This document shows, in pieces, positions 1 to 9,893 of a DNA stretch of 64,000 bases. Source of the stretch: Pseudoalteromonas shioyasakiensis (GTDB lineage: Bacteria > Pseudomonadota > Gammaproteobacteria > Enterobacterales > Alteromonadaceae); contig NZ_CP077770.1 in the NCBI RefSeq assembly GCF_019134595.1, positions 2,724,501-2,788,500 of the forward strand. The letters are read 5' to 3'. The notes under the pieces are model-generated. The model saw nothing but the letters and a program-made list of their open reading frames with translations, was not told where the DNA came from and did not search any database. Both the position numbers and the translations under genes were made by a program. The stretch's first letter is position 1. Each line of letters begins with the position of its first letter.

Positions 1-383
1 ATCTTACTTGCTTTTGGTGCTGCTGCTTGCCAACTAAAGTTAAACCCTCCGAGCAGCGTATTACCTACAAAAGCGGCAATAACGATAATAAAAACAAACA
101 TCGCCATAGGAAATAACAACGCATCTGCAACTATTCCCCACACTGAAAACATTTTAGTGGTGTCGTAAGTTTCATTTCGATTAAGGCTCAATAAGCGCCC
201 CATCACATTATAAAGACCTTTGCCAATTTCAGGGCCATACAACAACAAAGAAATCGCTGAAAAAATAAGTACAAACATGGTACCTAACTCTTTCGAGCGA
301 GCTACCTGGCCTTTTTTCTTGGCATCTTCTATTTTCTTCCCGGTGGGTTCTTCGGTTTTTTCTTGACCTGAATCTTCAGCCAT
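1..383 (-). CDS. flhB: Flagellar export gate protein FlhB, N-terminal part (cut by window edge)
   Basis: FlhB is the inner-membrane component of the flagellar type III export gate; it switches export from rod/hook substrates to filament substrates. The visible 127 residues begin MAEDSGQEKTEEPTGKKIED and continue with an acidic/lysine-rich head (KKKGQVARSKELGT), which is the FlhB signature, followed by two hydrophobic segments. The C-terminal cytoplasmic domain with the NPTH autocleavage site lies beyond base 1, so it cannot be checked. The ATG at 383 lies 9 bases downstream of the fliR stop and follows fliO-P-Q-R, the standard order. It is the last visible gene of the fliK-led operon. Confidence 0.95.
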   Translation of the reverse strand, partial: MAEDSGQEKTEEPTGKKIEDAKKKGQVARSKELGTMFVLIFSAISLLLYGPEIGKGLYNVMGRLLSLNRNETYDTTKMFSVWGIVADALLFPMAMFVFIIVIAAFVGNTLLGGFNFSWQAAAPKASK

Positions 384-392
384 GGCGTGCTC

Positions 393-1172
393 CTAAGGTG
401 TACAACCGACAAGGCTGCACATTAACTCAACCATTTTTAACCACTGAAACTCAAATTGAGTCATGAAGTTACCTAACGTCGCCCATATGATTACAAGACC
501 AGCCACTAAGGTAAACGGAAAACCTATCGAAAAGATATTTAACTGTGGTGCAGCACGGGTCATTACACCGAACGACATGTTAATCACCAGCATAGCTGTC
601 AATGGTGCCAAAGCAAGCACCAAGGCTGTGGTGAACATCCAACCGCCCCAAGTGACGATATCCCAGTAATGGTCAACCGCCCACCAATTGCCATCAATTG
701 GTAGCACTTCAAAGCTATGAATGACCATTTGAATCATCATTAAATGACCATTAAAAACGAAAAATAGTAAGGTAGCCAAGATTAAATAAAACTGACCAAC
801 TGCAGGAACATTCATACCATTCGATGGGTCAACAACGGATGCAAAACCAAGACCTGTTTGCATCGCGAGTATTTGCCCAGCAAGAACAAAGGTATTGAGT
901 AATAGAACTGAAGCAAAGCCTATAGCCACACCAATAAGCATTTGCTGAATGACCACGAGAATCATTTCAAACGAAAATAAGTTGTTGAATGTTGCTTGTG
1001 GCAGCATAGGTACAGCAACAAAGGTTACAACTACAGCTAAACCAAGTTTAATTCGTGTTGGTACATTCTTCGCACCCAAGCCTGCCATAATCATAATCAT
1101 GGAGCTAATACGCACCAATGGCAGTAAAAAATCACTAAGCCATTGAATTACCACAGTAAATGGAAACTCCAT
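393..1172 (-). CDS. fliR: Flagellar export gate protein FliR
   Basis: FliR is an integral-membrane subunit of the export gate (FliP5-FliQ4-FliR1) that forms the entry of the secretion channel. The 259-residue product is almost entirely hydrophobic, with about six predicted membrane segments, and it has the family hallmark MQTGLGFASVVDPSNGMNVP near residues 103-122. Length matches the family (about 260). It abuts fliQ (stop of fliQ and start of fliR adjacent) and precedes flhB by 9 bases, implying translational coupling within one operon. No oddities seen. Confidence 0.97.
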   Translation of the reverse strand: MEFPFTVVIQWLSDFLLPLVRISSMIMIMAGLGAKNVPTRIKLGLAVVVTFVAVPMLPQATFNNLFSFEMILVVIQQMLIGVAIGFASVLLLNTFVLAGQILAMQTGLGFASVVDPSNGMNVPAVGQFYLILATLLFFVFNGHLMMIQMVIHSFEVLPIDGNWWAVDHYWDIVTWGGWMFTTALVLALAPLTAMLVINMSFGVMTRAAPQLNIFSIGFPFTLVAGLVIIWATLGNFMTQFEFQWLKMVELMCSLVGCTP

Positions 1173-1442
1173 TTAACCTGCAATCTCCGGTATCGACATC
1201 ACTAAGCGAGTAAAATAGTCCATAAGCTCTTGTGTGAACCAATGACCGCCTAATATCAATGCACTTATGGTAATTAGCAAACGAGGTAAAAAGCTTAAGG
1301 TTTGCTCATTGATAGATGTTGCCGCTTGGAAAACTGCCACTACAAGACCAACCAATAAGCCTGGTACTACAATTGCAGACACTAACTTTATGACTAAAAA
1401 TAGTGCGTCACTGAGTATATCGACAAAAATTTCTGGTTCCAT
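1173..1442 (-). CDS. fliQ: Flagellar export gate protein FliQ
   Basis: This 89-residue membrane protein has two long hydrophobic helices separated by a short loop containing QAATSINEQTLSFLPRL, the conserved FliQ hairpin sequence. FliQ subunits wrap the FliP/FliR channel in the basal-body export gate. Length is typical (89-90 residues). The gene lies directly between fliP and fliR and is followed with no gap by fliR. Confidence 0.97.
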   Translation of the reverse strand: MEPEIFVDILSDALFLVIKLVSAIVVPGLLVGLVVAVFQAATSINEQTLSFLPRLLITISALILGGHWFTQELMDYFTRLVMSIPEIAG

Positions 1443-1481
1443 TTTGTCTCCCCTACCTAAAGAATGCCTTAAAATGCATTG

Positions 1482-2222
1482 TTACACCCCGAGTCCAAAG
1501 CTCTTCGCCAGTGTGCCCATCACAAGACCCCAACCATCTACTAATACAAACAGCATAATCTTAAACGGCAAAGATACAATCATCGGCGAAAGCATCATCA
1601 TACCCATGGCCATTAATACGGAAGCAACGACTAAATCCACAATCAAAAATGGAATAAAAAACATAAAACCAATAATAAAGGCCGTTTGCAATTCGCTGGT
1701 AACAAACGCGGGGATCAATACAATCAACGGCGTGTCTTCTGGCGAATCTAATTGCTCATAACCCGCTATTTTCGCAAAGGTCTCTAAATCTTTTATACGA
1801 ACTTGCGAGAGCATAAACGCTTTCATTGGCTCTTTGGCAAGTTCTAATGCTTGCACTGAGGTAACTTGTTCATTCAAATACGGCTCAATGGCACGCTCAT
1901 TCACCTGCTGATAAATTGGCGCCATAATAAAAATACTCAAAAACAGCGACATGCCTAACAAAATTTGATTCGATGGTGTTTGTTGTAAGCCTATTGCTTG
2001 GCGTAATATCGCCAGAACCACAATAATCCGTGTAAATGAAGTCATCATAATGACCGCTGCCGGAATAAAACTCAGCGCCGTCATAATCGCTAACACTTGT
2101 AGCGTTACGGAGTAATCTTGAGAGCCATCAGGGTTGGTGGTAATGGTCAGTGCTTCTATGCCTTCAGCGTTAACCGACGGCAAAAACAACACACTTGCTA
2201 AAATAAGTATCCACTTGATCAT
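1482..2222 (-). CDS. fliP: Flagellar export gate protein FliP
   Basis: FliP forms the core ring of the flagellar export channel. The 246-residue product has a cleavable signal peptide ([21 protein letters not shown]), as FliP usually does. It then carries the conserved block [20 protein letters not shown] at about residues 59-78, a periplasmic stretch, and C-terminal hydrophobic helices ending with [13 protein letters not shown]. It begins 4 bases after the fliO stop and precedes fliQ by 39 bases. Confidence 0.97.
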   Translation of the reverse strand: MIKWILILASVLFLPSVNAEGIEALTITTNPDGSQDYSVTLQVLAIMTALSFIPAAVIMMTSFTRIIVVLAILRQAIGLQQTPSNQILLGMSLFLSIFIMAPIYQQVNERAIEPYLNEQVTSVQALELAKEPMKAFMLSQVRIKDLETFAKIAGYEQLDSPEDTPLIVLIPAFVTSELQTAFIIGFMFFIPFLIVDLVVASVLMAMGMMMLSPMIVSLPFKIMLFVLVDGWGLVMGTLAKSFGLGV

Positions 2223-2226
2223 AGCG

Positions 2227-2610
2227 TTAATTCTTTTTATTTGAAGGTGATTGTGGGTTCAGCAACTTACCAAATTTTTTGGCAAGTTCTGGCAGTTCTT
2301 TTTCTTGTAATGGTGTTTCTAGTTTATGCAGGTAGTTAATACTATGCGGGGTCACACCAATTAAGTGCTGAGCGTTATCGATTTCAATGACCATCAAGCG
2401 CTCACGAGAGCCTAAAGGCAAACTGCGCACTACTTTAAATTCATCACTATTAGCAAGATTTGGATTTAGTTTTTTAACCAAAAAAGCCAAAGCAATAATA
2501 ACCACCAGCACTAAAAGCAAAGACATCACCATAGACAGTAAATCTGCCGTCGGTGATGCCGTAGGAAATGCAGTGCTCGACGCACTTGTTAAAGCGACTA
2601 AAGCATTCAT
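2227..2610 (-). CDS. fliO: Flagellar biosynthesis protein FliO
   Basis: FliO is a small bitopic membrane protein that acts as a scaffold for assembly of the FliP ring. The 127 residues show a short N-terminal region, one strong hydrophobic helix (about residues 24-46, [20 protein letters not shown]), then a soluble domain containing [18 protein letters not shown] and [13 protein letters not shown], typical of FliO. Its ATG overlaps the fliN stop by 4 bases (ATGA type), so translation is probably coupled. The assignment rests on both sequence and position. Confidence 0.93.
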   Translation of the reverse strand: MNALVALTSASSTAFPTASPTADLLSMVMSLLLVLVVIIALAFLVKKLNPNLANSDEFKVVRSLPLGSRERLMVIEIDNAQHLIGVTPHSINYLHKLETPLQEKELPELAKKFGKLLNPQSPSNKKN

Positions 2611-3008
2611 CGTAACTTTTTAATACGCTCAACTTGGCTGATAACGTCCGTTAAACGAATACCGAACTTATCGTTTACGACAACCACCTCACCATGCGCA
2701 ATCAGGGTGCCATTAACCAATACATCAAGTGGCTCACCAGCGACTCGGTCTAGTTCTACCACTGAACCTTGGTTAAGCTGTAATAAGTTACGAATGTTGA
2801 TTTTTGAACGACCCACTTCCATCGAAATAGTAACTGGAATGTCCAAGATGGTATCAAGTTTACGTTTTTCGTCGCCAGACAGCTCATGTCTTTCATCTTT
2901 TAACTCATCAAGCTCCGCTACAGCAGCATCACCTGAGCCACCCTCAGCTTCTTCAGCTTCGGCTAGTGCCGCAGCCCATTCGTCCATTGTATCTTGATCA
3001 TCACTCAT
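2607..3008 (-). CDS. fliN: Flagellar motor switch protein FliN
   Basis: FliN is a C-ring component that with FliM and FliG sets rotation direction and helps dock export substrates. The 133-residue product has an acidic, low-complexity N-terminus (residues 1-45) and a C-terminal SpoA domain (about 55-130) with DIPVTISMEVGRSKINIRNL and LDVLVNGTLIAHGEVVVVND, matching FliN. It follows fliM by 22 bases and overlaps fliO by 4. Length matches gammaproteobacterial FliN (about 135). Confidence 0.97.
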   Translation of the reverse strand: MSDDQDTMDEWAAALAEAEEAEGGSGDAAVAELDELKDERHELSGDEKRKLDTILDIPVTISMEVGRSKINIRNLLQLNQGSVVELDRVAGEPLDVLVNGTLIAHGEVVVVNDKFGIRLTDVISQVERIKKLR

Positions 3009-3030
3009 TATGTTTAACCTTATAAATCGA

Positions 3031-4122
3031 CTACCAGTCTAAATCTACACCTTCAGATAGATGTAGATCTTCTTCTAGTTCTGCTAATTCTGCATCTGAA
3101 TCCAGTTTTTTGCCACCTTTTGTGAACACATGTAGTTCTGACTTAACTGATTCAGGGCGTTTAATTTTTTCGCTAATTTGTAGTGCCACATTGTCACGAG
3201 AGCGGCCCATTTTCGCTCTAAAGGTCGGCAATTCTTCTACAAATACGGTGATATGTTCTGGCATTTCAACAGGGATAATATCGCCAGCTTTAAGCTCCAT
3301 AATCTGTTGTAGCGTTAGATCAACCTCAAGCAATTGAGTCGATAAATCGACCTCAACATCCATGATCTCATCACGTAATGCTTTACTCCAACGTAAGTCA
3401 GTGTCTTCGGTGTCGGATTGCACACCCGCATCGAGTAATTCACGGATTGGCTCAAGCATTGAATAAGGTAATGCGATATGGAAATCACCGCCACCACCAT
3501 CTAGCTCAATATGGAAAGAGCTAATAACAACCACTTCAGTTGGACTTACGATGTTAGCCATCGCTGGGTTAACTTCTGAGTCAAGGTACTCAAAAGACAC
3601 ATCCATTACCGGCGCCCATGCTTCTTTATAATCTTCGAAGATGATTTTAAGCAGCATTTGAACAATACGGCGTTCTGTTGGGGTAAATTCACGGCCTTCT
3701 ATTTTTGCATGATAGCGGCCATCACCACCAAAAAAGTTATCCACTAAAATGAATACTAATCGGGCTTCCATGGTAATTAGGCCGGTGCCCTTCAACGGAC
3801 GAAAACGTACCATGTTCAAACTAGTTGGCACGAATAAGGTATGAATATATTCGCCAAATTTAATCATTTGTACGCCGTTAATCGACACCTCAGCGGTGCG
3901 GCGCATCATGTTAAATAGGCTAATTCGCATATGACGGGCAAAACGTTCATTCACGATCTCCAAGGTCGGCATACGACCCCGAACAATACGATCTTGTGAT
4001 GAGAAGTCATACTGTAAGGTATTACTGTCTAAGTCATCACCTTCGTGAATATCTTCCTCTTCGACTTCATCAACGCCATGTAAGAGCGCATCAATTTCGT
4101 CTTGAGATAATAAATCGCTCAC
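3031..4122 (-). CDS. fliM: Flagellar motor switch protein FliM
   Basis: FliM is the C-ring protein that binds phosphorylated CheY. The 363-residue product starts MSDLLSQDEIDALLHGV, the CheY-P-binding peptide, within the first 17 residues. A CheC-like middle domain (about 50-230, with the GGxG-type element FFGGDGRYHAKIEGREFTPT) and a C-terminal SpoA domain (about 255-325) follow. The extension ends in LDW. Its start lies 9 bases after the fliL stop. Everything expected is present. Confidence 0.98.
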   Translation of the reverse strand: MSDLLSQDEIDALLHGVDEVEEEDIHEGDDLDSNTLQYDFSSQDRIVRGRMPTLEIVNERFARHMRISLFNMMRRTAEVSINGVQMIKFGEYIHTLFVPTSLNMVRFRPLKGTGLITMEARLVFILVDNFFGGDGRYHAKIEGREFTPTERRIVQMLLKIIFEDYKEAWAPVMDVSFEYLDSEVNPAMANIVSPTEVVVISSFHIELDGGGGDFHIALPYSMLEPIRELLDAGVQSDTEDTDLRWSKALRDEIMDVEVDLSTQLLEVDLTLQQIMELKAGDIIPVEMPEHITVFVEELPTFRAKMGRSRDNVALQISEKIKRPESVKSELHVFTKGGKKLDSDAELAELEEDLHLSEGVDLDW

Positions 4123-4131
4123 GCTGACCCC

Positions 4132-4653
4132 TTATTGCATCACAAAGCCGGTAAATAATACCCGCTCTATCACTTTGCTACCTTCAACATCACTTAATGC
4201 TGATTGTACTTTTTCAAGTGCAGCAACACGTACTGACTCTTTACCTTCACTGGTACCTAATTCATCTGCGGTCGTTGTTGAAAGAACGCCAAGTAAGGTA
4301 CTTTCGATAAGTGGAATATGCTTTTTGGCAGTTTCTTCGTTCACTTCACCGCGAACAAGTAGCTGAACTTTTATTTGTACAATTCGGTCGCGACTAGCAC
4401 CGGGTACATTAAATACAAATGGGCGTGGCATTGCGACATACAGAGCCGAACCAATCTGTGCAGAGCTAGATGGTGCAGCAGCCTCTGTCACTGTGGTTTC
4501 ATCTGCTAGGCTTTCTTCAGGGGCATCATCTCCCATAAATAAAAAGTAACCCGCAGCAGCACCAGCAATCAACACTACAGCTGCAATGATGATAATCAGC
4601 TTCTTTTTGCCTTTACCCGTATCTTCTATTTCTAAATTTGCTTCTTCGGCCAT
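4132..4653 (-). CDS. fliL: Flagellar basal-body-associated protein FliL
   Basis: FliL surrounds the stator units and supports torque generation. The product (about 173 residues) has a short cytoplasmic head (MAEEANLEIEDTGKGKK), one membrane helix (about 19-42), an acidic linker, and a periplasmic domain with YVAMPRPFVFNV and VQIKVQLLVRG, typical of FliL. An upstream TTG at 4668 would add five residues, but the Shine-Dalgarno-like AGGGAAG lies where those codons would be. I therefore take the ATG at 4653. It heads the fliLMNOPQR-flhB part of the operon and lies 72 bases after fliK. Confidence 0.93.
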   Translation of the reverse strand: MAEEANLEIEDTGKGKKKLIIIIAAVVLIAGAAAGYFLFMGDDAPEESLADETTVTEAAAPSSSAQIGSALYVAMPRPFVFNVPGASRDRIVQIKVQLLVRGEVNEETAKKHIPLIESTLLGVLSTTTADELGTSEGKESVRVAALEKVQSALSDVEGSKVIERVLFTGFVMQ

Positions 4654-4725
4654 TGTCACTTCCCTCAAAGTTACAGCAAGCTGTTTATCGCGCTGTAACT
4701 ATTTTATTTCTTATAATAGCAGGAC

Positions 4726-7164
4726 TTATGCATAGTAATCTATTGATGATGAAGATTGTTGTCGAGAAGTTTCTGCGCTTTGTGCTGTTACTTCTGGCTG
4801 CTGCTCCTCAGCTTGTTGATTTCCAGCAAGCTGACCTTGCCCAGACTGCTCTTGTTGTTGCTCAGGGTTACCCTGCTGAATACTACTTTCACCAAGTTCA
4901 ATACCTTGCTGTGCAAGCATTTCTCGTAAACGTGGCATTGATTGCTCTAAAGCTTCTTTAGCCTGCTGATTTTGAACAACAAAATTAATTTGAGCTTGCT
5001 CCGCATCGCTACGTATACGAATTTGCATACTGCCCATTTCTGGCGGATCTAAGCGAATTTCAGCTTCTTTATTATTAATATTTAGTAACGCGCTAACTCG
5101 CTCTTGAAGCATCTTTGCAGCATCACTTTTTATGATATTAATCGCTTGCATTACACCAGGGTCAACATTCACTGATTTAGATTGAGTCTGAGTTTGCGCA
5201 GTTGTTTGTGTATGCATTGTTTGTACGTCTAGTGCTTGCTCATATTGCTGATGAGCCATCTCATAGGCACCTGGTTGTGTTGTTGCATTTGCTTGAGTCG
5301 TTAGCTGGGTAAATAATTGAGCTACACGCACAGTAACAGTTTCCTGTGTACGTTCTGTATTAATTTTTGTATCAAGCTCTGTGGTTACTTCTTCACTAGC
5401 AACTACTTTTGTCACATCGGCTGTAATTTGCGCGGTATTATTTTGTTTCGCTTTATTATTTTCAACATTAACTGTTGCTGCGGTTACTGGCATCGCAGTA
5501 CTGGCTGTTGCAGGGGCATTTATAGCCTCTGTCAGCACAGTTTGAGCTGCAGCCAATTTTTCGTACTGAGCAGTGCCCGGCGTTAACGTTTGCAGCTGAG
5601 TGTTCACTTTGTTTAACAATGCTTGCTGCTCATCCTTAGTCAGCGCCGTGATTTGCTTTTCTACACCTGTAGGTAATTTGTTATCGAGAGCCTTATTGTC
5701 AGCTAATTTAGCATCTTGTTTTGCCTGGCTTTCTTCAGCAATGTCTTGCTCTACAGCAAGTTGTGATACAGGACTCTGTGCAGCTTGCGTTGTAGGCTTA
5801 CTACTGTTCACATCAGTCAATAGCAACTTGATTGTTGCCACCTCATCAGCACCGAGCTTATTATCAGCTTTAAGTTGATTTATTTGTTGCTCAAGTTGCT
5901 TTTGTTGCTCAGAGGTTAGCGATAAACCTTTAGCGAACTCACTTACAGCCTGCCCATCGCCACTTTGTACTTTGGCCAGCAAGCTAACGATTGACTTATC
6001 TGTTACTGGTTTATCTAAAACTGGTTTTTCTGTTACGGCTTGATCAATTTTGGCAGCTGCGTCAGCTGGTTTATCTGCCATTTTTGCCGTGCCAGCTTCA
6101 ATGTTTTTAGCAATGCTTTGCTCAGCACTGAAATTTGCTGCCGTTTTGTCAGTGTAGCTTTGTGTTTGTTTTGAATTAACTTCAGCTGTTTTTGTATCTA
6201 CTTGAGCATCGCTATTTAAATCTGCAACCACCTTATTTAAAACAGTTTTACTTGTCTCATTTGCCCCAAGTTCTTTGCCTTCAGATGTTTTTGTAGCGTC
6301 TGAATTCACAGCCTGTTTCTGAGCGCTATTTAACAGAGCGTCTACATCAACTGTGGTTTCTTTGTTGTCAGTTGCTTGTGTTGAACTGGCAAAGTTAGCT
6401 ACTTGAGGCTTTGTATCCGGTGTATTAACAGCTGAAACACCCTGCTTTTCTTTGTCTGTTAATGGACCATCAACAATCGGAGTCACGCTATCTTTTGGTG
6501 GTAAATCGCCAATCGCTTTTAGCTGGCTATCTACCGCTGTCGCAACTTTAGACTTATGTAATAAGCTTGCTATTGAATTGTCGCCTTCCGCGTCGGCTTT
6601 TGAATCATCGGTTTGTGCAACGTCTGTCATCGGTGAAGGTATAACAGGTGTAATGGTATCGATTGGGGTTGGTTTTTTATCAACAACTACTGGGCTAAAG
6701 TCATTATTTTCAATCAATTTATTAACACGTGTACTCATAGCTTGAGCCGCATTAATTTGCGAAAGCAGTGAGTTTTCTTCATCTTCTACAAGAGCAAGTT
6801 CATCGCTTTGCTCTTTAGTTACAGCTTCATTACGAATATCTGGACTTGTTTTAGATTGCTGCTCTGTAGACGTGGTAGCAGTTGCAACTTTAGCATCAGC
6901 AGTTGTGTTTTCATCACCTAATTTGGCATCTGATTTAGGCTCTTCAGAAATACTGATAGCTTTAGTTTCATCAACAAAATGAGTATCTGCATCACTTTTT
7001 GTTTGAGGGGTGGTATTTGCTTGCGCGTTTGCCGCTTCACTTGCTTCTGTAAGTGAAGTTAAAAAACTTAAGCCCGATGTTTTGTCGCTAGACTCTGAGT
7101 CTTTGCCTGAAAAACCAGTACCTTGCTCAGTTTTAACCTGCAAATTGATATCACTGATCGCCAT
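4726..7164 (-). CDS. fliK: Flagellar hook-length control protein FliK
   Basis: FliK is the secreted molecular ruler that measures hook length and triggers the FlhB substrate-specificity switch. The 812-residue product is long for the family (often 400-700). Residues 1 to about 650 are low-complexity, rich in Ala, Thr, Gln, Lys and Asp, as expected for the extended ruler. The Flg_hook C-terminal domain (about 680-770) is clear from LNINNKEAEIRLDPPEMGSM, QINFVVQNQQAKEALEQSMP and LREMLAQQGIELGESSIQ. The last 50 residues are Gln-rich. A sigma-54 promoter 70 bases upstream makes it the first gene of the operon that runs to flhB. Confidence 0.95.
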   Translation of the reverse strand: MAISDINLQVKTEQGTGFSGKDSESSDKTSGLSFLTSLTEASEAANAQANTTPQTKSDADTHFVDETKAISISEEPKSDAKLGDENTTADAKVATATTSTEQQSKTSPDIRNEAVTKEQSDELALVEDEENSLLSQINAAQAMSTRVNKLIENNDFSPVVVDKKPTPIDTITPVIPSPMTDVAQTDDSKADAEGDNSIASLLHKSKVATAVDSQLKAIGDLPPKDSVTPIVDGPLTDKEKQGVSAVNTPDTKPQVANFASSTQATDNKETTVDVDALLNSAQKQAVNSDATKTSEGKELGANETSKTVLNKVVADLNSDAQVDTKTAEVNSKQTQSYTDKTAANFSAEQSIAKNIEAGTAKMADKPADAAAKIDQAVTEKPVLDKPVTDKSIVSLLAKVQSGDGQAVSEFAKGLSLTSEQQKQLEQQINQLKADNKLGADEVATIKLLLTDVNSSKPTTQAAQSPVSQLAVEQDIAEESQAKQDAKLADNKALDNKLPTGVEKQITALTKDEQQALLNKVNTQLQTLTPGTAQYEKLAAAQTVLTEAINAPATASTAMPVTAATVNVENNKAKQNNTAQITADVTKVVASEEVTTELDTKINTERTQETVTVRVAQLFTQLTTQANATTQPGAYEMAHQQYEQALDVQTMHTQTTAQTQTQSKSVNVDPGVMQAINIIKSDAAKMLQERVSALLNINNKEAEIRLDPPEMGSMQIRIRSDAEQAQINFVVQNQQAKEALEQSMPRLREMLAQQGIELGESSIQQGNPEQQQEQSGQGQLAGNQQAEEQQPEVTAQSAETSRQQSSSSIDYYA

Positions 7165-7233
7165 AATTCACCTAAAACTAAAGAGGCAATTTGCCGCCGC
7201 AAGTGCCAAAATTAATGCTACTGGTTAGGTAAA

Positions 7234-7249
7234 TGCAATTAACATGCCT
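7234..7249 (-). promoter_or_regulatory. Sigma-54 promoter of the fliK-fliLMNOPQR-flhB operon
   Basis: On the minus strand the sequence reads AGGCATGTTAATTGCA, which has the GG-N10-GC spacing of the -24/-12 sigma-54 promoter and a full TTGCA -12 box. The first base differs from the TGGCAC consensus. It lies in the fliJ-fliK gap, about 70 bases upstream of the fliK ATG. Confidence 0.7.
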
Positions 7250-7264
7250 AAAAAAGATAGTATT

Positions 7265-7720
7265 TTAGAGATGTGCGTTTTTAAGTTGACGTTGATAAAA
7301 CTGATTTGAAGCGAACTCATCCAGCATTTTTTGCTCCGCTTTAGCCACTTGCATTGCTTGTTTTTCAGCTTGCTTTTCGATTAATTTCGCCACTGCTTTT
7401 GCTTTCACTTGCTGTTTTAACCACAATGCTTTGCGCTGCGTAACAACCTGTTTTGCAGTATTCACTGTGCTGGCTTGCTGGCGTATCGCTTCTTCAATTT
7501 TTGCGATAAAGGCATGATATTGACTAAACCCAGCACTAGACAAACCAGAGCGACCTTTCAAATGCAATTGCTGAGAATACTCCATGCGAAAGTTATTCAG
7601 CCCTTGCAGTTTTTGTTGATTACTTTGTAAGTGCTGCTGGGCTTTTAAATAATCCATGCGTAAAGATTCTTCTTTATCGCTCTCAAGCTTTAGCAATAAA
7701 TCAAGTTTACTTTGAGCCAT
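7265..7720 (-). CDS. fliJ: Flagellar export chaperone/stalk protein FliJ
   Basis: FliJ forms the central stalk of the FliI ATPase ring and escorts export chaperones. The 151-residue protein is predicted to be almost wholly coiled-coil: Lys, Gln, Ala and Leu heptads from KLDLLLKLESDKEESLRMDY to the C-terminus, as in FliJ (about 147 residues). Its ATG overlaps the fliI stop by one base (TAATG). It closes the fliEFGHIJ operon, just upstream of the fliK promoter. Sequence identity in this family is weak, so position contributes strongly to the call. Confidence 0.93.
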   Translation of the reverse strand: MAQSKLDLLLKLESDKEESLRMDYLKAQQHLQSNQQKLQGLNNFRMEYSQQLHLKGRSGLSSAGFSQYHAFIAKIEEAIRQQASTVNTAKQVVTQRKALWLKQQVKAKAVAKLIEKQAEKQAMQVAKAEQKMLDEFASNQFYQRQLKNAHL

Positions 7721-9054
7721 TAACCTTGTCCTAATAACTGCGCAAGACCTTGTAGACCATCATCATAACTGATCACATCTTTCATGCCTTGCTGAAGGAA
7801 TTGATTCACACGTGGCATCATATTAATTGCTTGGTCAAGCATAGGGTCGGTGCCTTTTTGGTACGCACCTAGTGTGATCATATCTTTGTTCTGTTGGTAC
7901 ATTGAATACACTTGTTTTAGCACACGAGCTTGTTGCATATGCGCTTCAGATACAACTTGTGGCATAACACGAGAAATCGATTTTTCGATATCAATAGCCG
8001 GATAATGACCACTGTCAGCTAAATCTCGAGATAAAACAATGTGGCCATCTAATATAGCGCGAGCAGAGTCAGCAATTGGATCTTGCATATCATCCCCTTC
8101 ACTAAGCACAGTGAAAAACGCGGTGATTGAACCTTGCCCTTCACCACCATTACCGGCACGTTCCACCAGCGCAGGCAGTTTAGCAAATACTGAAGGCGGA
8201 TACCCCTTAGTCGCAGGAGGCTCGCCAACTGCTAAGGCAATTTCACGTTGCGCCATGGCATAACGGGTAACGGAGTCAAGTAATAACAATACGTTAAGAC
8301 CTTGATCGCGAAAGTATTCCGCAATGGTCACTGCACTTTCACAGCCTTTTAAACGCATTAATGGTGAAGCATCCGCAGGAGCTGCAACCACCACTGAGCG
8401 CTTACGCCCTTCAACACCTAAAATTTCTTCAATGAACTCTTTTACCTCACGACCACGTTCACCCACAAGACCTACCACAATTACATCTGCTTCAGAGCCG
8501 CGAGTCATCATACCCAGTAATACTGATTTACCGACACCAGAGCCTGCAAACAGACCCATACGCTGTCCTTGACCTACGGTAATAACGGAGTTGATGGCTC
8601 TTACACCTACATCCATCGGTTGACTAATTGGTCGTCTTGCAAGAGGGTTAATTGAGTTTTGCGCAAACTTTAAGTGATGCTCAGCATTAATGGCACCTAA
8701 GCCATCAAGTGGCCGACCTAGGCCATCCACTACGCGGCCAAGTAAACTCATGCCAACAGGCAACCCTGTTTCGTTTAGTTTTGGGATAACTCGTGCACCA
8801 GGCAATACGCCAGAGATATGATCATTTGGCATTAAGTAAAGTGTTTGGTCATTGAAACCAACGACTTCAGCATCAACAAAGCCGTTAATGGTTTCAATTT
8901 TACATTGACTGCCAACAGGTGCTCTAAGCCCTTTTGCTTCTAGCGTTAAACCAACGACACGCGTCAAAATACCGGCAACAGCTGGTTTTGGGGCCTTGAT
9001 ATTTTTTTCATAGCGCTGTAAGCGTTCGCTAAGTGTCATTGATTGAGCACTCAT
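7720..9054 (-). CDS. fliI: Flagellum-specific export ATPase FliI
   Basis: FliI is the F1-beta-like ATPase that energises export of flagellar subunits. The 444-residue protein has the Walker A loop AGSGVGKS at residues 170-177, a Walker B region [20 protein letters not shown], and [18 protein letters not shown], all diagnostic of type III secretion ATPases. Length matches the family. It follows fliH by 17 bases and overlaps fliJ by one. Confidence 0.98.
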   Translation of the reverse strand: MSAQSMTLSERLQRYEKNIKAPKPAVAGILTRVVGLTLEAKGLRAPVGSQCKIETINGFVDAEVVGFNDQTLYLMPNDHISGVLPGARVIPKLNETGLPVGMSLLGRVVDGLGRPLDGLGAINAEHHLKFAQNSINPLARRPISQPMDVGVRAINSVITVGQGQRMGLFAGSGVGKSVLLGMMTRGSEADVIVVGLVGERGREVKEFIEEILGVEGRKRSVVVAAPADASPLMRLKGCESAVTIAEYFRDQGLNVLLLLDSVTRYAMAQREIALAVGEPPATKGYPPSVFAKLPALVERAGNGGEGQGSITAFFTVLSEGDDMQDPIADSARAILDGHIVLSRDLADSGHYPAIDIEKSISRVMPQVVSEAHMQQARVLKQVYSMYQQNKDMITLGAYQKGTDPMLDQAINMMPRVNQFLQQGMKDVISYDDGLQGLAQLLGQG

Positions 9055-9071
9055 AATAAGCCTAAAAAGTG

Positions 9072-9890
9072 TTAGATACCACTGCTATGCAAAAAGTTTT
9101 CCAACGTTTCTTTGACGCGGGTTTTTATTGTCATGTCGAGGGATGATTGCGGGGTTTTAATTTCGCAGCCACCCCGTTCTAAAGTCGGTTCTGCAACTAA
9201 CTGCCAATGGTTATCTGCGATAGTTTGTTCGCCATAACTTTCGGTAATTAAAGTAATATCATCAGGATGTAAGTGAATACGTACTTTCGCTTGCTCTTCA
9301 CCTAACGCATCAATAGCTTGCTTCAAAGCATGTAAAATGACTTCTGGTGAGGTTTTAATTTCTTGGTAAACTAAAACTTCAGTTAACATCACAGCTAACT
9401 GCACTAACTGCTTTTCGGCACTTTCATCGACTTTAGATAATGGTTGAGAAAGGCTATCAAGTAAGCTTCTTAAGTTGGTCAGCTGCTCTTCTAAAATTGG
9501 CTTTATTTCTTCTTGGCCTTGCTCCTTACCAAGCTCAACACCTTCTTTAAAGCCAGCTTCTTTTCCCTCATGTGCGCCTTTTTCAAAACCATCTATATAG
9601 CCTTGCTCATGGCCTTGCTTTAGCCCTTCTTCATAGGCGTCTTGACGGATTTTTTCAAGCTCAGCCATGGTCAATGACGGAATTTCAGGCTCTTCTGGCT
9701 GCTGTTCGGCCTGCTGCTTTTGCTGCTCTTTACGATATAAGTCAGCTAAAGGCGTGCCATACGCCGTTGAGCGTCCGGCGAGTTTTGTTGTATCTTGCGT
9801 CACTTCAGGAATTGGCCAGTTTTCCAATAATTCATCGGCTGCTTCACTGGCATGCACTGGGCGTCCTGTATGAAATGAAGACGTACTCAT
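9072..9890 (-). CDS. fliH: Flagellar assembly protein FliH
   Basis: FliH is the peripheral-stalk regulator that holds FliI inactive and tethers it to the C-ring. The 272-residue product has a Gln/Glu-rich N-terminal region and then a Gly-repeat segment, roughly residues 90-130. There [18 protein letters not shown] and [18 protein letters not shown] show the GxxxG-type repeats characteristic of FliH. The C-terminal FliI-binding domain (about 150-265) contains [20 protein letters not shown] and [11 protein letters not shown]. It begins 4 bases before the fliG stop region and belongs to the fliE operon. Confidence 0.96.
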   Translation of the reverse strand: MSTSSFHTGRPVHASEAADELLENWPIPEVTQDTTKLAGRSTAYGTPLADLYRKEQQKQQAEQQPEEPEIPSLTMAELEKIRQDAYEEGLKQGHEQGYIDGFEKGAHEGKEAGFKEGVELGKEQGQEEIKPILEEQLTNLRSLLDSLSQPLSKVDESAEKQLVQLAVMLTEVLVYQEIKTSPEVILHALKQAIDALGEEQAKVRIHLHPDDITLITESYGEQTIADNHWQLVAEPTLERGGCEIKTPQSSLDMTIKTRVKETLENFLHSSGI

Positions 9891-9893
9891 GGC

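Noticed and set aside
4726..7164. Long plus-strand open frames opposite fliK and other genes
   Set aside because: They mirror the strongly biased codons of the real genes, have low-complexity or random translations, and lack ribosome sites and family motifs.
7165..7200. A second sigma-54 promoter TGGCAC...GGC right before fliK
   Set aside because: The -24 box at about 7203-7208 looks good, but no GC falls at the required N10 distance (it is N11). The element at 7234-7249 has correct spacing and was kept.
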